In this document: in pieces, positions 8,887 to 19,302 of the stretch
How the letters are laid out: every line of letters begins with the position of its first letter
How positions within the stretch are numbered: the stretch's first letter is position 1
NCBI GenBank assembly: GCA_022226955.1
Contig: CP092079.1
Coordinates: 558,451 to 622,450, forward strand
Reading direction: 5' to 3'
DNA length: 64,000 bases
From: Nitrospira sp.
GTDB lineage: Bacteria > Nitrospirota > Nitrospiria > Nitrospirales > Nitrospiraceae
Notes under the pieces: generated by a model
Told to the model about the DNA's origin: nothing
Database searches by the model: none
Seen by the model: only the letters and a program-made list of their open reading frames with translations
Translations under genes and position numbers: made by a program

Positions 8887-10935
8887 TCAGGGCGATTTTT
8901 TCCGCCGCACGATGATGGCCTTGACGGGGTTGCGGGTCGGTTTCTCGGACGGACTGAGGTCTTCGATCAGTGCCCGCAAGGGTTCGGCGACCGACCAGGC
9001 TTGGGCACAGCACCCGCGTGGATTATGCGGGGCTTCGGCATCGAAGATTTCCGATACTTGCCCGAGACAGGCTTCGGCCAGATGGGCCTCAAGGCCGTTC
9101 AACAATCCTCTCGCCACCTTGCGTGCTGCGGCATTTCTGCCGAAGCTTTTGATCCAGGCCGTTACCATGGGCCCCAGGAGGAAAGGCCAGGCGGTGCCTT
9201 GATGATAGGCGCTGTCCCGTTCTGGCACGCTTCCTTCGTAGCGGGGACGGTAACGTGGGTCGTCCGGGGACAGCGTGCGAAGTCCGACTGGGGTTACGAG
9301 TTGTTGCTTCACAAGCCGGAGAATCTGCTGCGCGCGCTCGCGCGAGACCAGGTTATTGACCAACGAGATGGCGTAGAGTTGATTGGGCCTCAGTGAGGTG
9401 TCGTCGCCCTCCGGTCCGTCGACGACGTCATATAGATAGCCGCCCGCTTCGTACCAGAAGCGTTGCTGGAATGAAGCTACGGCTCGTATTCGGTCAGCCC
9501 GGCATTGATCGGCGTAGGAAGCCTCGCCGAACTGGCGCGCGAGGCGGTCACCAACTTCTAAGGCGCGCACCCACAGGGCCTGAATTTCCACCGGTTTCCC
9601 GTGACGCGGTGTGACGACCCATTCGCCGATTTTCGCGTCCATCCAGGTCAATTGCGCGCCGGGAACGCCTCCGGCGATCAGGCCATCCTGGTCCATGCGA
9701 ATGCCATAGCGCGTGCCGCGCCGGTAGCCATCGAGAATTTGTTTGACGGCCGGCCAGGCGGTGGCGCGAACGCGAGATTCATCCTGCGTCGTAGCGAGGT
9801 AGCGGTCGATGGCATGGATGAACCAGAGTGAGGCGTCGATGGTGTTGTACTCCGGCTGCTCGTTAGCGCCGGGGAAGCGATTGGGGATCATGCCTTCCGA
9901 GATATGTGCGGCAAATGCCGCGATGATTTGCCAGGCGGTCTCGAATCGTCCGGTGGCCAGACAGAGACCCGGCAACGCGATGAACGTATCGCGCCCCCAA
10001 TCGGTGAACCAGGGATAGCCGGCGATCACGGTCTGCTGCTCGCCTCGTTCGGACAGATAGGCGTCCGTCGCACACCAGAGGGCATTGGTCAGAGTATCCT
10101 CGTCCGGGGCAGCTTGCGCGAGCCTGGTCCGTCTCGCCCGTTCACGCCTAGTCAGGGCAGGGATATCGAGCGTATCGATGGGTTCGCTGGTGAAGGCAAT
10201 GGTGTGGGCCGATCCTGAGGCGAGGTCTATCGTGAACTCTCCCGGCGACCACCAATCTTCCGTATGGTCGAGCCCCCGTTGTTGCTCAAGAGGGAATTCG
10301 ACCTGTCGATACCATTCTGGAGCGTGGCGATAGTCGCCGGCATGGAAGGCGCGTACTGGGGGAAGAGTTGGGTAGGGGTGCCAGGTGACGAGGCCTGTTC
10401 CGATCGAGACATCCGCCGAAAGGCGTTCGTTCTCGTGATGGGTTGCGTGGTCATCGCGTCCAGTGAGTTTCGGTCTCACGCGAAGGATTGCCCGTCGGTT
10501 TTTCTTGCCCAGCAGGCGCCATCGAACGATGACGAGATCGCGTTCATGGATGGCGAAGATCTCGCGTTGGACGATGGTGTTATCGCAGGTGAAGGTCCAG
10601 GTCGGCCAGGGATCTGTTGAAAAGCCGGTGCAGTATTCGTATCCGGACGGATAGACCGCTCCGGGATAGCAGTTGGTGGAGAGCGGGAAGGATTGCCCGT
10701 CGAGGTCGAGCCACTCTTCCAGCTGATTCACCAGGACGACCCGCCCGCCCGGCGGTGTGCGCGCGGTCAGCAAGAGGGCGTGATACCGGCGGATATTGGC
10801 GCCGGCGACGGTGCCGGATGAGAATCCGCCACGCCCGTTGGTCTCGAGCCATTCGAGGCGCAGGGCGCGTTCGAGGTCCTGTCCCCCTGATGCCAGTACG
10901 TTCATAACGCCACTCGCGGTTCGGTTCTCAGCCAT
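8887..10935 (-). CDS. Glycogen debranching enzyme (amylo-alpha-1,6-glucosidase, GH133-like)
   Basis: 682-residue alpha-glucan debranching enzyme of the archaeal/bacterial GDE type. Seen: the N-terminal GDE_N segment (LEWLETNGRGGFSSGTV, NIRRYHALLLTARTPPGGR) and the (alpha/alpha)6-barrel catalytic part with AGYPWFTDWGRDTFIALPGL, GMIPNRFPGANEQPEYNTID and GTAWPFLLGPMVTAWIKSF. The TDWGRD motif holds the expected catalytic acid. The start is one base after the stop of the upstream GH63-like gene, whose last codons supply the GGAGAA ribosome binding site; the pair is an operon for storage-glucan or glucoside breakdown. The C-terminus after GLEAHLAEACLG is standard. Confidence 0.9.
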   Translation of the reverse strand: MAENRTASGVMNVLASGGQDLERALRLEWLETNGRGGFSSGTVAGANIRRYHALLLTARTPPGGRVVLVNQLEEWLDLDGQSFPLSTNCYPGAVYPSGYEYCTGFSTDPWPTWTFTCDNTIVQREIFAIHERDLVIVRWRLLGKKNRRAILRVRPKLTGRDDHATHHENERLSADVSIGTGLVTWHPYPTLPPVRAFHAGDYRHAPEWYRQVEFPLEQQRGLDHTEDWWSPGEFTIDLASGSAHTIAFTSEPIDTLDIPALTRRERARRTRLAQAAPDEDTLTNALWCATDAYLSERGEQQTVIAGYPWFTDWGRDTFIALPGLCLATGRFETAWQIIAAFAAHISEGMIPNRFPGANEQPEYNTIDASLWFIHAIDRYLATTQDESRVRATAWPAVKQILDGYRRGTRYGIRMDQDGLIAGGVPGAQLTWMDAKIGEWVVTPRHGKPVEIQALWVRALEVGDRLARQFGEASYADQCRADRIRAVASFQQRFWYEAGGYLYDVVDGPEGDDTSLRPNQLYAISLVNNLVSRERAQQILRLVKQQLVTPVGLRTLSPDDPRYRPRYEGSVPERDSAYHQGTAWPFLLGPMVTAWIKSFGRNAAARKVARGLLNGLEAHLAEACLGQVSEIFDAEAPHNPRGCCAQAWSVAEPLRALIEDLSPSEKPTRNPVKAIIVRRKKSP

Positions 10936-10936
10936 T

Positions 10937-13618
10937 TTATTCTCCCGACTGTTGAATCAATTTCGCCACCAATCCCGTCCAACCTGCCTGATGGCTTGCG
11001 CCGATGCCGGCGCCGTTGTCGCCATGGAAATATTCATAGAAGAGGATGTGGTTTTGCCAATGCGGGTCGTGTTGGAACATCGCGGTCTTGCCGAACACGG
11101 GGCGCTGGCCTGTGGCATCTTTGAGGAAGACATGTGTAAGCCGGCGCGAGAGTTCCGCCGCCACTTGCCAGAGCGTCATCTGGTTGCCGGATCCAGTCGG
11201 ATATTCGACCTTGTACTGGTCGCCGAGGAAATAGTGAAACTTCTGCAAGGATTCAATCAAGAGATAATTCACGGGGAACCAGACTGGCCCGCGCCAGTTC
11301 GAGTTGCCGCCGAAGAATCCGGTGCTCGATTCGGCGGGCTCGTAGTCCACGCGATGTTCATGGCCCATCACATGCAGCACGTAGGGATGGTCCTTGTGAT
11401 AGCGGGAAAGGGCGCGGATGCCGTGGGGCGAAAGAAATTCCTGTTCGTCGAGCATGTACCGGAGCACCGATCGCAACCGGTCGCGATGCACGAGCGCAAG
11501 AAAGCGCCGGACGCCACCCTCGTAGGACTGGATTTCGATGTGCTGGGCAAAATCCGGCCGGTTCTCGATAAACCACTGCATGCGGTGCTTGAACCGCGGC
11601 AGGCTGTCGATCAACTCCGAATCGAGCGTTTCCACGGCGAACAGCGGAATCAGGCCGACCATCGACCGGACTTTCATGTGTTTGTTTTCGCCGTTCGAAA
11701 GATGCAGCACGTCATAGAAGAAGCCGTCTTCACGGTCCCAGAGCTCGATCTTTTCTCCGCCGATGTTGTTCATGGCGCGGCAGATATAGACGAAGTGCTC
11801 GAAGAATTTGCTGGCTACGTCTTCATAGGCGGGGTTGTCCCTGGCGAGTTCCAGGGCGATCGTCAGCATGTTCAGGCAGTACATGCCCATCCAGCTGGTG
11901 GCGTCCGATTGCTCGATGTGGCCGCCGGTCGGCAGCGGCGCGCTGCGGTCGAAGACGCCGATATTGTCGAGGCCGAGAAAGCCGCCCTGAAAGATGTTCT
12001 TCCCGTCGGCATCCTTGCGATTCACCCACCAGGTGAAATTCAGCAGCAGTTTGTGGAAACAGCGCTCTAAAAAACGCCGATCGCCGGTGCCGTGGCGCTT
12101 CTTGTCGATTTTATACACGCGCCAGGTGGCCCAGGCATGGACCGGCGGATTCACGTCGCCCAGGGCCCATTCGTAGGCTGGGATCTGTCCGTTGGGATGC
12201 ATGTACCATTCGCGGAGCATCAGTACGAGCTGCTCTTTGGCGAAGGTTGGATCGACCAGCGCCAGCGGGATGCAATGGAACGCGAGGTCCCAGGCGGCAT
12301 ACCAGGGATATTCCCATTTGTCCGGCATCGAGACGACGTCGGCGTTGAAGAGATGGGTCCAGTCGGCATTGCGGTTCCTGAGCCGGTCGCGCGGCGGTTC
12401 CGGCATGCCGGGGTCGCCCTTGAGCCAGCGACTCACGTCGTAATGGTAGAACTGTTTATTCCATAACAGGCCGGCGAACGCCTGGCGTTGGACTCGGCGC
12501 GCGTCTTCCGAGAGGGGCGCTGGCGCGAGACGGTCGTAGAACTCATTCGCTTCTTGAATCCGCTGGTCGAACACGGCATCGCAACCCTGCCGGGTGAATT
12601 CCGGAATGTCTTCTTCGTTCGTAAAACGCAGGCGAATTGTTTCCGTTGCGCCGGGGGCGAGCGCGAGCGCGTAATGGGCGGCGGCTTTGGTGCCGATACA
12701 GTCGGGATTCACGGCGTCCTTCTTGCCATGTACGACATAGTTGTGGAATCCGTCTTTCACATATTTGGCGCCATCCTCATCGCCATAAAGGCGTGTGGTA
12801 TTGGTGTCGTTTTCGGTGAAGAGCAGTGTGGGCTGTCCCTCGCATAGCAAGCGGCGTTTGCCATAGTAGTCGTGATTGGTCTCGATCGCTTGCATCCGAG
12901 CGGCCGGGTTGCCCTGTCTCAGGCGCGGGCGCCGGATATCCGTGCCCCAGGACCAGGTATTGCGAAACCAGATAGTTGGCAGCAGGGTGAGTTCCGCCGG
13001 TTCGGGGCCTCGATTGATCACTTGGATTCTGATGCAAAGATCCTCCGAGGTCGCTTTGGCATATTCCACAAACACGTCGAAGTAGCGGTTCTCGTCGAAG
13101 ACGCCGCTATCGATCAGCTCATATTCAGGATCCTGGCGCGTTCTGCGGCGATTCTCTTTCACCAGCTGTTCGTAGGGAAACGCCGCCTGCGGATACTTAT
13201 AGAGATATTTCATGTAGGAATGTGTCGGCGTGGAATCGAGATAGAAGTAGCATTCTTTGACGTCTTCGCCGTGGTTGCCTTCGTTGCCGGTGAGGCCAAA
13301 TAGGCGTTCCTTCAATATGGGATCGCGTCCGTTCCAGAGCGCGATGGCGAAACAGATCATCTGGTGTCGATCGCAGATGCCGGCGATCCCATCTTCGTTC
13401 CAGCGGTAGGCTCGCGATCGAGCCTGATCGTGCGGAAAGGCTTCCCACGCAGTGCCGTGCGGACTGTAATCTTCGCGGACGGTGCCCCAGGCGCGTTCGC
13501 TCAGATAGGGTCCCCAGCGTTTCCAATGGCGCTGACGCCGGGTATCCTCTTCCAATCGCTGTTGTTCAGCGAGCAGTGGCAGCTGGGCGGCGGGTGGGGT
13601 CTGACGAGATGAGGCCAT
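10937..13618 (-). CDS. Glucosidase, GH63-like (MGH1-like glycoside hydrolase)
   Basis: 893-residue cytoplasmic glucosidase-like protein, with no signal peptide. Seen: N-terminal [20 protein letters not shown], typical of the bacterial GH63-like group. The C-terminal (alpha/alpha)6 domain has [40 protein letters not shown], a [14 protein letters not shown] segment and [24 protein letters not shown] seven bases upstream of the ATG at 13618 decides the start; 41 extra in-frame codons upstream are discarded. It is directly followed by the debranching enzyme, so joint processing of glycogen- or trehalose-related glucans is plausible. Exact substrate is not readable. Confidence 0.85.
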   Translation of the reverse strand: MASSRQTPPAAQLPLLAEQQRLEEDTRRQRHWKRWGPYLSERAWGTVREDYSPHGTAWEAFPHDQARSRAYRWNEDGIAGICDRHQMICFAIALWNGRDPILKERLFGLTGNEGNHGEDVKECYFYLDSTPTHSYMKYLYKYPQAAFPYEQLVKENRRRTRQDPEYELIDSGVFDENRYFDVFVEYAKATSEDLCIRIQVINRGPEPAELTLLPTIWFRNTWSWGTDIRRPRLRQGNPAARMQAIETNHDYYGKRRLLCEGQPTLLFTENDTNTTRLYGDEDGAKYVKDGFHNYVVHGKKDAVNPDCIGTKAAAHYALALAPGATETIRLRFTNEEDIPEFTRQGCDAVFDQRIQEANEFYDRLAPAPLSEDARRVQRQAFAGLLWNKQFYHYDVSRWLKGDPGMPEPPRDRLRNRNADWTHLFNADVVSMPDKWEYPWYAAWDLAFHCIPLALVDPTFAKEQLVLMLREWYMHPNGQIPAYEWALGDVNPPVHAWATWRVYKIDKKRHGTGDRRFLERCFHKLLLNFTWWVNRKDADGKNIFQGGFLGLDNIGVFDRSAPLPTGGHIEQSDATSWMGMYCLNMLTIALELARDNPAYEDVASKFFEHFVYICRAMNNIGGEKIELWDREDGFFYDVLHLSNGENKHMKVRSMVGLIPLFAVETLDSELIDSLPRFKHRMQWFIENRPDFAQHIEIQSYEGGVRRFLALVHRDRLRSVLRYMLDEQEFLSPHGIRALSRYHKDHPYVLHVMGHEHRVDYEPAESSTGFFGGNSNWRGPVWFPVNYLLIESLQKFHYFLGDQYKVEYPTGSGNQMTLWQVAAELSRRLTHVFLKDATGQRPVFGKTAMFQHDPHWQNHILFYEYFHGDNGAGIGASHQAGWTGLVAKLIQQSGE

Positions 13619-13805
13619 ACGACTCCTTCGGTCAAACGAGATGCAGCGAGAGTTGGCCGAATGCCAATAGGGTGATAGCAGGCTAGCCCGAGCGCCAAGT
13701 GGAGTCAATCCTCCCCGGTCAGTCGCGCCGACTGCCGGCATCGTTTCGACGGAAAGCGGCGGACATTTGTACGGCAGGCAATGTCTTGATGGACGGGCGG
13801 GAATA

Positions 13806-13841
13806 TGAACGAGAGTCGGTTGTCTAGCCGGCTCTCGTTCA
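13806..13841 (-). terminator. Hairpin terminator after MOSC gene
   Basis: 14-bp stem (TGAACGAGAGTCGG against CCGGCTCTCGTTCA, one G-U wobble) with an 8-base loop, 17 bp beyond the MOSC stop. The minus strand continues into a short T-containing stretch. It separates this gene from the promoter region of the glucosidase operon. Confidence 0.6.
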
Positions 13842-13858
13842 GTCAGGACTCGCCAGGG

Positions 13859-14689
13859 TTATGTCGTGAGATGGAGCTGGTGGCCCAGGCGGACGACGCC
13901 GGGATTCAGCACCGTGGCATACACACCGACAGCGGCGCGGTTGTGTTTCACCGCTGTGCGGAGGATGCCGGTATCTTCAGGCAACTCGCGTTGAGGCAAG
14001 GTGGTCATGACGCAGCGCGCGCAGGGCCCGGTAATGCGCAACTGTACCTGGTCGCCGATGGCGATGGTGCGCCCGATCCACTCGTTCTCGGCAAATCCCG
14101 CTGTGCCTGGCGCGGTGCGCACGACAAGATTGGGGCGAAACCGACGGGTTTCGAACTGCCCTGTGGGGTACGCGGCGCGCAGGGCGTCGAGGGTGGCGGT
14201 GGTGATGAGATGCACAATGGCAGCGTCGAAAAATGTGCCTGGTGGGAGGGCTTCATCGGTTGTGGCATTCTGATGCGCTCGCCCATCGACTTCCGGCCAA
14301 TACTCTTCCAGCTTGGCCTGTTCCGGGACTGATCTGGTGACATCCACGGGCCGTCCTAAGAGCACCGAGAGCAAGGCTGGAAGGTCCGGTTCGCCTGCGG
14401 TGAGCAGACGGCCGTCCGGGAGGGTGATGTGAACCGGTTGCTGGTCGGGCGACGTCTGAGGATCGGATCCGAACCGCGCCAGGCATTCGAACAGCCGGCC
14501 CCATTTTTTCGGATGTTTCGCGCTGGCGACTTTGCCGGTCTCCCGGTCGATAACGGCGAAGGCGCGGTCGCCGGCAAGTCCATGCCTTGTAATATCGGCG
14601 GCATTGAGCTCTTCTCCCAACATTGATTTGACCGGATATCGCCAAATGCTTGCGATGGATCCGGCGGCATCAGCGTGCAGTGTCGTCAT
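13859..14689 (-). CDS. MOSC domain-containing protein
   Basis: 276 residues with an N-terminal MOSC beta-barrel (SIWRYPVKSMLGEELNAADI, GLAGDRAFAVIDRETGKVAS) and a C-terminal MOSC domain. The motif RITGPCARCVMTTLP contains the conserved cysteine, and RPNLVVRTAPGT precedes it. Such proteins bind the molybdenum cofactor or act in mARC/YcbX-like reduction of N-hydroxylated compounds. The specific substrate cannot be inferred. It is transcribed divergently from the LysR gene at 14804, which may control it. Confidence 0.88.
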   Translation of the reverse strand: MTTLHADAAGSIASIWRYPVKSMLGEELNAADITRHGLAGDRAFAVIDRETGKVASAKHPKKWGRLFECLARFGSDPQTSPDQQPVHITLPDGRLLTAGEPDLPALLSVLLGRPVDVTRSVPEQAKLEEYWPEVDGRAHQNATTDEALPPGTFFDAAIVHLITTATLDALRAAYPTGQFETRRFRPNLVVRTAPGTAGFAENEWIGRTIAIGDQVQLRITGPCARCVMTTLPQRELPEDTGILRTAVKHNRAAVGVYATVLNPGVVRLGHQLHLTT

Positions 14690-14803
14690 GTGCGTTCTCC
14701 AGGTTGCAGAATAATAGCGCGTATCATGGTGGCGCGCTCGGCGGCGGGTCCAATCGTTTGTTCTGACTGGAACGATAAGCGATGCTTATGCTATGTCCCT
14801 CCC

Positions 14804-15700
14804 GTGGAACTACGACATTTACGATATTTTCTCGCGGCCGCCGATGCGTTGCATTTCACGAAGGCCGCGGCGCAGGCCCATGTCTCTCAGCCCGCGCTCT
14901 CCGCGCAGATCAAGCAACTGGAAGAAGAAGTTGCGACGCCGTTGTTCGAGCGCGTGGGCCGGTCGGTGCGGCTTACGCGGGCCGGTGAGATTTTTCGCGG
15001 ACACGCCACTCGCGCTTTGCGCGAAATAGAGGCGGCGCTTACGGCCATTGCCGAAGAAGAAGAGTTGCATCGTGGCGCGGTGACGGTGGGAGTCTTGCAA
15101 ACGGTCCATGCCTATTTGGCTCCGAACATCGTCGCGAGTTTTTCAGCGCGGCATCCGCACATTTCGCTCAAGCTGGAAGAGCTATCCGGCCCGGAGATCG
15201 AACAAGGCGTACTTGACGGTTTGTTGGATGTGGGAGTTGGGTTCAGCCCGCCGGCCGCCGAGGGCTTAGAGACCCAGCTACTCTTTGAAGACGATTTTGT
15301 CTTGATCGCATCACGCCGGCATCGCCTCGCGAGACGCAAGCGCATTGCATTTGCCGCATTGGCTGGCGAGCCGTTGGTGTTGCTGTCGCCTGCATATTGT
15401 GTGCGGCAACTGGTGGACGGCAGCTTTCGCGCGGCCAATACCGCGCCGAAGATCGCTATTGAAATGAATTCCATCGAAGGGATTCTTGCCACCGTTCGCT
15501 CTGGCGCGATGGCCACGATTTTGCCGCGTTTTTCCCTCGGGCGTGGCCGGGATGCGACGCTTAGCGTCATCGGGCTGACCCATCCGAGGCTCAAGCGGGG
15601 AGTTGGGCTTCTGTGGAGGCGAGGCGGCTATCGCAGTGCCGCTTCGAAGGCGTTGGCTGAACAAGTTCGCGCCACGGTCGATCAATATTGGCGTTCGTGA
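14804..15700 (+). CDS. LysR-family transcriptional regulator (CynR-like)
   Basis: 298-residue one-component regulator. An N-terminal winged helix-turn-helix (VELRHLRYFLAAADALHFTK, AHVSQPALSAQIKQLEEEV) is followed by a periplasmic-binding-like effector domain (GVLQTVHAYLAPNIVASFSA, EGILATVRSGAMATILPRFS). The start is set at the GTG at 14804 because homologues begin at this M/V-ELRHLRYF; the upstream in-frame extension is Arg/Cys-rich and unlike the family. Its divergent position relative to the MOSC gene is the classical LysR arrangement. The last 19 bases overlap the convergent PilZ gene. Confidence 0.9.
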   Translation: MELRHLRYFLAAADALHFTKAAAQAHVSQPALSAQIKQLEEEVATPLFERVGRSVRLTRAGEIFRGHATRALREIEAALTAIAEEEELHRGAVTVGVLQTVHAYLAPNIVASFSARHPHISLKLEELSGPEIEQGVLDGLLDVGVGFSPPAAEGLETQLLFEDDFVLIASRRHRLARRKRIAFAALAGEPLVLLSPAYCVRQLVDGSFRAANTAPKIAIEMNSIEGILATVRSGAMATILPRFSLGRGRDATLSVIGLTHPRLKRGVGLLWRRGGYRSAASKALAEQVRATVDQYWRS

Positions 15701-16065
15701 GGCGGCTCTGGCGCGAGGTTGGCCGTCGACGGGCGGCCAAGGGAGCGGACGAAGCGGGTCCAGATGACCCGGTCGAGCTGCTGGCGGGCGACGGTGGGGA
15801 GGCGGATAAATTCGACGCCGAAGACTCGTCCGCAGACCCAGCGGATCTTGCCGAGTTCAATTGCAAGGGAGGGCGACTGATCGGGCATCAAGACGTTCAG
15901 CCGCACATAACTGCCGGAGAGCACCGTTCGATCGCAGGCGATCGCGCAACCGGAGGTCGACAAGTCTGTCAACGCGCCTTCGCCGACAAACGGCGCGCCA
16001 CCAAACACGACAGGGTAGGTGACGGGAAAGCGATCGGTGGACCGTGCCTGTTGTTGGTTGGTCAT
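15682..16065 (-). CDS. PilZ domain protein
   Basis: 127-residue protein consisting of one PilZ domain. Seen: RSTDRFPVTYPVVFGG at the N-terminus, the conserved DLSTSGCAI (D/N-x-S-x-x-G) strand, and KIRWVCGRVFGVEFIRLP. PilZ domains bind cyclic di-GMP; the usual RxxxR loop is only partly matched (R-S-T-D-R), so binding is likely but not certain. It lies downstream of the secretin gene, 104 bp apart in the same direction, suggesting a link to envelope appendages or secretion. Confidence 0.8.
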   Translation of the reverse strand: MTNQQQARSTDRFPVTYPVVFGGAPFVGEGALTDLSTSGCAIACDRTVLSGSYVRLNVLMPDQSPSLAIELGKIRWVCGRVFGVEFIRLPTVARQQLDRVIWTRFVRSLGRPSTANLAPEPPHERQY

Positions 16066-16169
16066 GTGTGCCCCAAGTGAATGGGAATAGCGTAGCTGGC
16101 CGGTGCGTTGCGCGACTATCCCTCGGAGGAGGGGGGCGTGAGGGACGTGCCTACTTTGTTAGGTGGCTG

Positions 16170-17729
16170 TTAGGGAGTTGAGGATGCAGGTTCGATAGGG
16201 GCCGGCGTCGGTCGCTCGAGATGTTCGAAGACATCTTGTCTCAAACGTGTGGGTTCCTCGATTCGGTTGTCACGCTGCAGGGTATTGACTTCTTTCGCTT
16301 TCCGATGACTCAGTTCGGCGACATCGCTTTCGTCGCGGATCAGGTGCGGGGTGAGGAAGACAAGGAGATTGAGTTTCTCGGTCTGTTTGCTTTGATAGCG
16401 GAAGAGCCAACCGAGCCACGGAATGTCTCCTAGGAAGGGCACCTTCCGTTCGCTGAGCGTGACGTTGTCTCGAACGAGTCCTCCCACCACGATGGTTTGA
16501 TCGTCCCTTGCGATAGTAGTGGTTTCCATCGACCGTTTGGTCGTCGTGGGACCGACCGGAATAGAGGAGGTGCCCGATCCGATCGTTTGGGCCACGTTCT
16601 CGGCGATAGCGGTGATTTCTTGCTTGATCTCCAGGCGAATCAGGTCGTCTTCCAGGACTTGCGGAGTCAGCTCCAGCGTGACGCCCACGTCTTTGCGTTC
16701 GATGGTCACCAGCGTGCCGCCGGTGATGCCTTGAGCTTGCCCGGTGGGGAATGGCCGATTTTCGCCGACGACGATTTTCGCTTTCTGGTTATCGGCGGCT
16801 AACACTTGCGGCGTCGATAAGATGTTGGTGTCCGTGAGATTCATCAAGAGATTCAGAAACGCCCGGATGTTGACCGTGTTAAGAACGGGGAGGGCGCCGC
16901 CTGAGGCTACGCCGCTGATGCTTTGGGCAATAGTAGCCAGGTCTTCCGGAGCGCGATTGAACCCCGCGAGGCCTTGAATGGCGCCCGATTTTCCGGCGCC
17001 GATGACTTGCACGGGATCGGTGCCGATCTGCCGGAGACGGTCGACCTGCACTTCTAGGATCACCGCCTCAACGAAGACCTGTTTCCTGCGGCTGTCCAAA
17101 TCGCGAATGACCGATTGAATCCGGTTATAGGCCGATTTTGTGGCGCTGACCACAATGGAATTGGTGGCTTTGTCGGCAAACACTTGGACGGGCGCTTCGA
17201 ATTCTGTCAGCGGCCGCAGCGGCGGCCTGACCCCAGGGGCGGTTTGCGCGACCGTTTGGGATCGGGCGACAAGGTTGGTCAGGACGGCTGCCAGATCGGT
17301 CGCATTGGCATGCTTGAGTTTATAGACATAGACACCGCGCTCCGGAGGAAGCTCTCCCATCGGTACGATCTGATAAACGCTGCCTTTGGGGACGACGGCA
17401 ATCCGACTGACTTCCAGCGCGGCCACAAACATATTGTAGGCCTGGTCCGTCGTGACTTTGGTGGGAGAGAACACGGAGATTTTCCCGCCAAGTTTCTTGA
17501 TCGTCTCATCGAGCACGAAATTCTTGCCGGTCAATTCACTGATGAAACGAACGAAGACGGGGATCTCGACTTCATTGAAGTCGAGGGTGATTTTATTGGA
17601 TGCGGACGCAGCCGTTTCCGCATGGCTTGCCGATGGGAGGGGCCAAGCTGAGAGCGCCGCTACCAACAGGAGCCAGACATATTTGGAGGGAATGCGCCGG
17701 TGGGTATTCGGCAATCGGTCAGTCAGCAC
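16170..17729 (-). CDS. Secretin (GspD/PilQ family), short form
   Basis: 519-residue outer-membrane secretin. A signal peptide (about residues 18-37) is followed by an N0-like domain (KITLDFNEVEIPVFVRFISE), one or two N-type domains (VYVYKLKHANATDLAAVLTN, VQVFADKATNSIVVSATKSA) and the C-terminal secretin core (VFVEAVILEVQVDRLRQIG, NILSTPQVLAADNQKAKIVV, VGVTLELTPQVLEDDLIRLE, VPFLGDIPWLGWLFRY, LLVFLTPHLI). GspD normally has more N-domain repeats and is about 100 residues longer. No other type II secretion or pilus genes are beside it, so it is an orphan here. The predicted start is GTG at 17729. Confidence 0.9.
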   Translation of the reverse strand: MLTDRLPNTHRRIPSKYVWLLLVAALSAWPLPSASHAETAASASNKITLDFNEVEIPVFVRFISELTGKNFVLDETIKKLGGKISVFSPTKVTTDQAYNMFVAALEVSRIAVVPKGSVYQIVPMGELPPERGVYVYKLKHANATDLAAVLTNLVARSQTVAQTAPGVRPPLRPLTEFEAPVQVFADKATNSIVVSATKSAYNRIQSVIRDLDSRRKQVFVEAVILEVQVDRLRQIGTDPVQVIGAGKSGAIQGLAGFNRAPEDLATIAQSISGVASGGALPVLNTVNIRAFLNLLMNLTDTNILSTPQVLAADNQKAKIVVGENRPFPTGQAQGITGGTLVTIERKDVGVTLELTPQVLEDDLIRLEIKQEITAIAENVAQTIGSGTSSIPVGPTTTKRSMETTTIARDDQTIVVGGLVRDNVTLSERKVPFLGDIPWLGWLFRYQSKQTEKLNLLVFLTPHLIRDESDVAELSHRKAKEVNTLQRDNRIEEPTRLRQDVFEHLERPTPAPIEPASSTP

Positions 17730-17930
17730 GCAGCCTCAATTAAGATCGTGAATTGCTGGAGCGGAGGATCCCTGTCACCCGCAAGCTATCATACGAAGGC
17801 GGATGAGACAACCTGAGCAGGTATTTTGAGCGGCAAGACCGTCGGTGCAATGCAGATCTGCATGAGGCCATTCGCTAAGGAAGGCATGAGAGAGATGGTT
17901 GTCAGGCTCGCGATGGCCGGCGCGCGAGCG

Positions 17931-18671
17931 TCAGCGAGGCCCGCTTTCTCCGTCGGTGAAGACGGCCGGTGCCACAGGAATTTTTATTTCGTTGCGAAAC
18001 TCATCCGGCTGGTGTTCGGGGTTCATCCGCGTGGGCGAGGGGCAGAGTTTGCCTCGTGCCGCGCTCATCGCTAACGATTTTCCGAAGTTTTCAGCCACGG
18101 CATGTTTGAGCAAGAGCCAGAGGTCGTCGTCGAGGTCGTCGTATCCTTCGGTGAGTGTCAGGAGCTCGGCAAAAGGATGGCGCCCTTGGGCCAGTGCTGC
18201 GACGTCCTGGTGGAGCTCAGGGCCGGCGTGGTCGTGAATCGCTTCACGCAAGGCGCGGGATTTTGTCTGGCATTCGCTGAGCGGCGCGAAGTCCGGCTGG
18301 TCGCGATGCACGAGCGACAACAACTGGTCGAGCACGGTCAATGCGCGCATGCGCGTTTTCTCTTGTTGCGCGTGTTTTCGCTGGGCTTCTGTGGCGACGT
18401 GCAGCAGCGCCTCAAGCTCCTTCATCGACCCGATTTCTTCTGCGGCGGCGTTCGGGGTTTCCGACATCAGCCCAACTAATTCGATGGTCCGAGCTCTGAG
18501 GTCTGTGAAGTTCCGGCGGGAAGTGGCGATCTCTTCGATCAAGCTTTCGGACGGAAGCGCACCGGTGGTCCGAACTTGCTCCGCCACCTCCGAAAGCCGT
18601 TGCCCTAGATGTTCAAAGTTTTTTGTGATGAGAGAAAAATCCTGTAGGAGATCAGTGTGCGATGTGTCCAT
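17931..18671 (-). CDS. Coiled-coil hypothetical protein
   Basis: 246-residue, mostly helical soluble protein with no signal peptide. The first 150 residues have heptad-like patterning (HLGQRLSEVAEQVRTT, AATEAQRKHAQQEKTR-like spacing) and contain LREAIHDHAGPELHQDVAAL. The C-terminal 40 residues are Pro-rich and likely disordered. No family recognised. The arrangement is reminiscent of chemotaxis or phosphatase-type helical bundles, but I see no catalytic motif. Monocistronic, followed by the secretin gene at 200 bp. Confidence 0.65.
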   Translation of the reverse strand: MDTSHTDLLQDFSLITKNFEHLGQRLSEVAEQVRTTGALPSESLIEEIATSRRNFTDLRARTIELVGLMSETPNAAAEEIGSMKELEALLHVATEAQRKHAQQEKTRMRALTVLDQLLSLVHRDQPDFAPLSECQTKSRALREAIHDHAGPELHQDVAALAQGRHPFAELLTLTEGYDDLDDDLWLLLKHAVAENFGKSLAMSAARGKLCPSPTRMNPEHQPDEFRNEIKIPVAPAVFTDGESGPR

Positions 18672-19302
18672 GGATGTCCTCCCTCGGGTAAAGAGTCAAT
18701 GGGGTAAGCGGTTGCGAGGTGCGGTATTCCTGACCTCGGAAGCCACATATTGTGCATCGATGTGGATTAATGGGATTGCCTGAGCCTGGTCGCGCCGGAG
18801 AGCCAAGAATTGCGAACCAAGTGTCCGAATAGGAACAACAGAAGGAGCCACGGAGTGATCAAGCCAATCGGCTGAGTAACGCAATCTACTGGAGTGATCA
18901 GACATGCAGGTGTGCCATATGAAGATGAAAAGCACACTACTCGTAGCGACACCACGTCATCATTGTCCATATGCGCTGGCCAGTCAATACATCTCTTTGA
19001 TTATTATGGCTCTATCGTGCATCCCAAACGACCCTAGCGATGCAAGGCATTGAGTGTGGACGAATATGACGGCGTTTTCGTTTCGGTAGAGGTTGCCTTA
19101 GGCCTTCGGTTGGAAAAGCGAATGAGTGATTGGGGCGTTCGAGTGATCGGGTTACCTCCATGAACGAGTGGCACGGAACCTGCGAACTTGTGCTCGCGGG
19201 AATATTTTCGCCTGGATGGCGTGCTCAGATGATATCGATCTCATGGATTTTCCGGAATTACCCGATAGAGTGAAGAGCATGGGAAATAGGAAGGCCTAAC
19301 AC
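18672..19302. other. Intergenic region without recognisable gene
   Basis: 631 bp between divergent genes. I see no RNA gene, no convincing reading frame and no repeat beyond short GGAGTGATCA-like words near 18853 and 18893. The right end carries AGGAAGG at 19286-19292, the ribosome binding site of the gene at 19303. The rest presumably holds the two promoters. Confidence 0.5.

Noticed and set aside
10796..12070. Plus-strand reading frame of 424 codons over the glucosidase and debranching genes
   Set aside because: Antisense to two well-supported glycoside hydrolase genes; no family similarity and no ribosome binding site.
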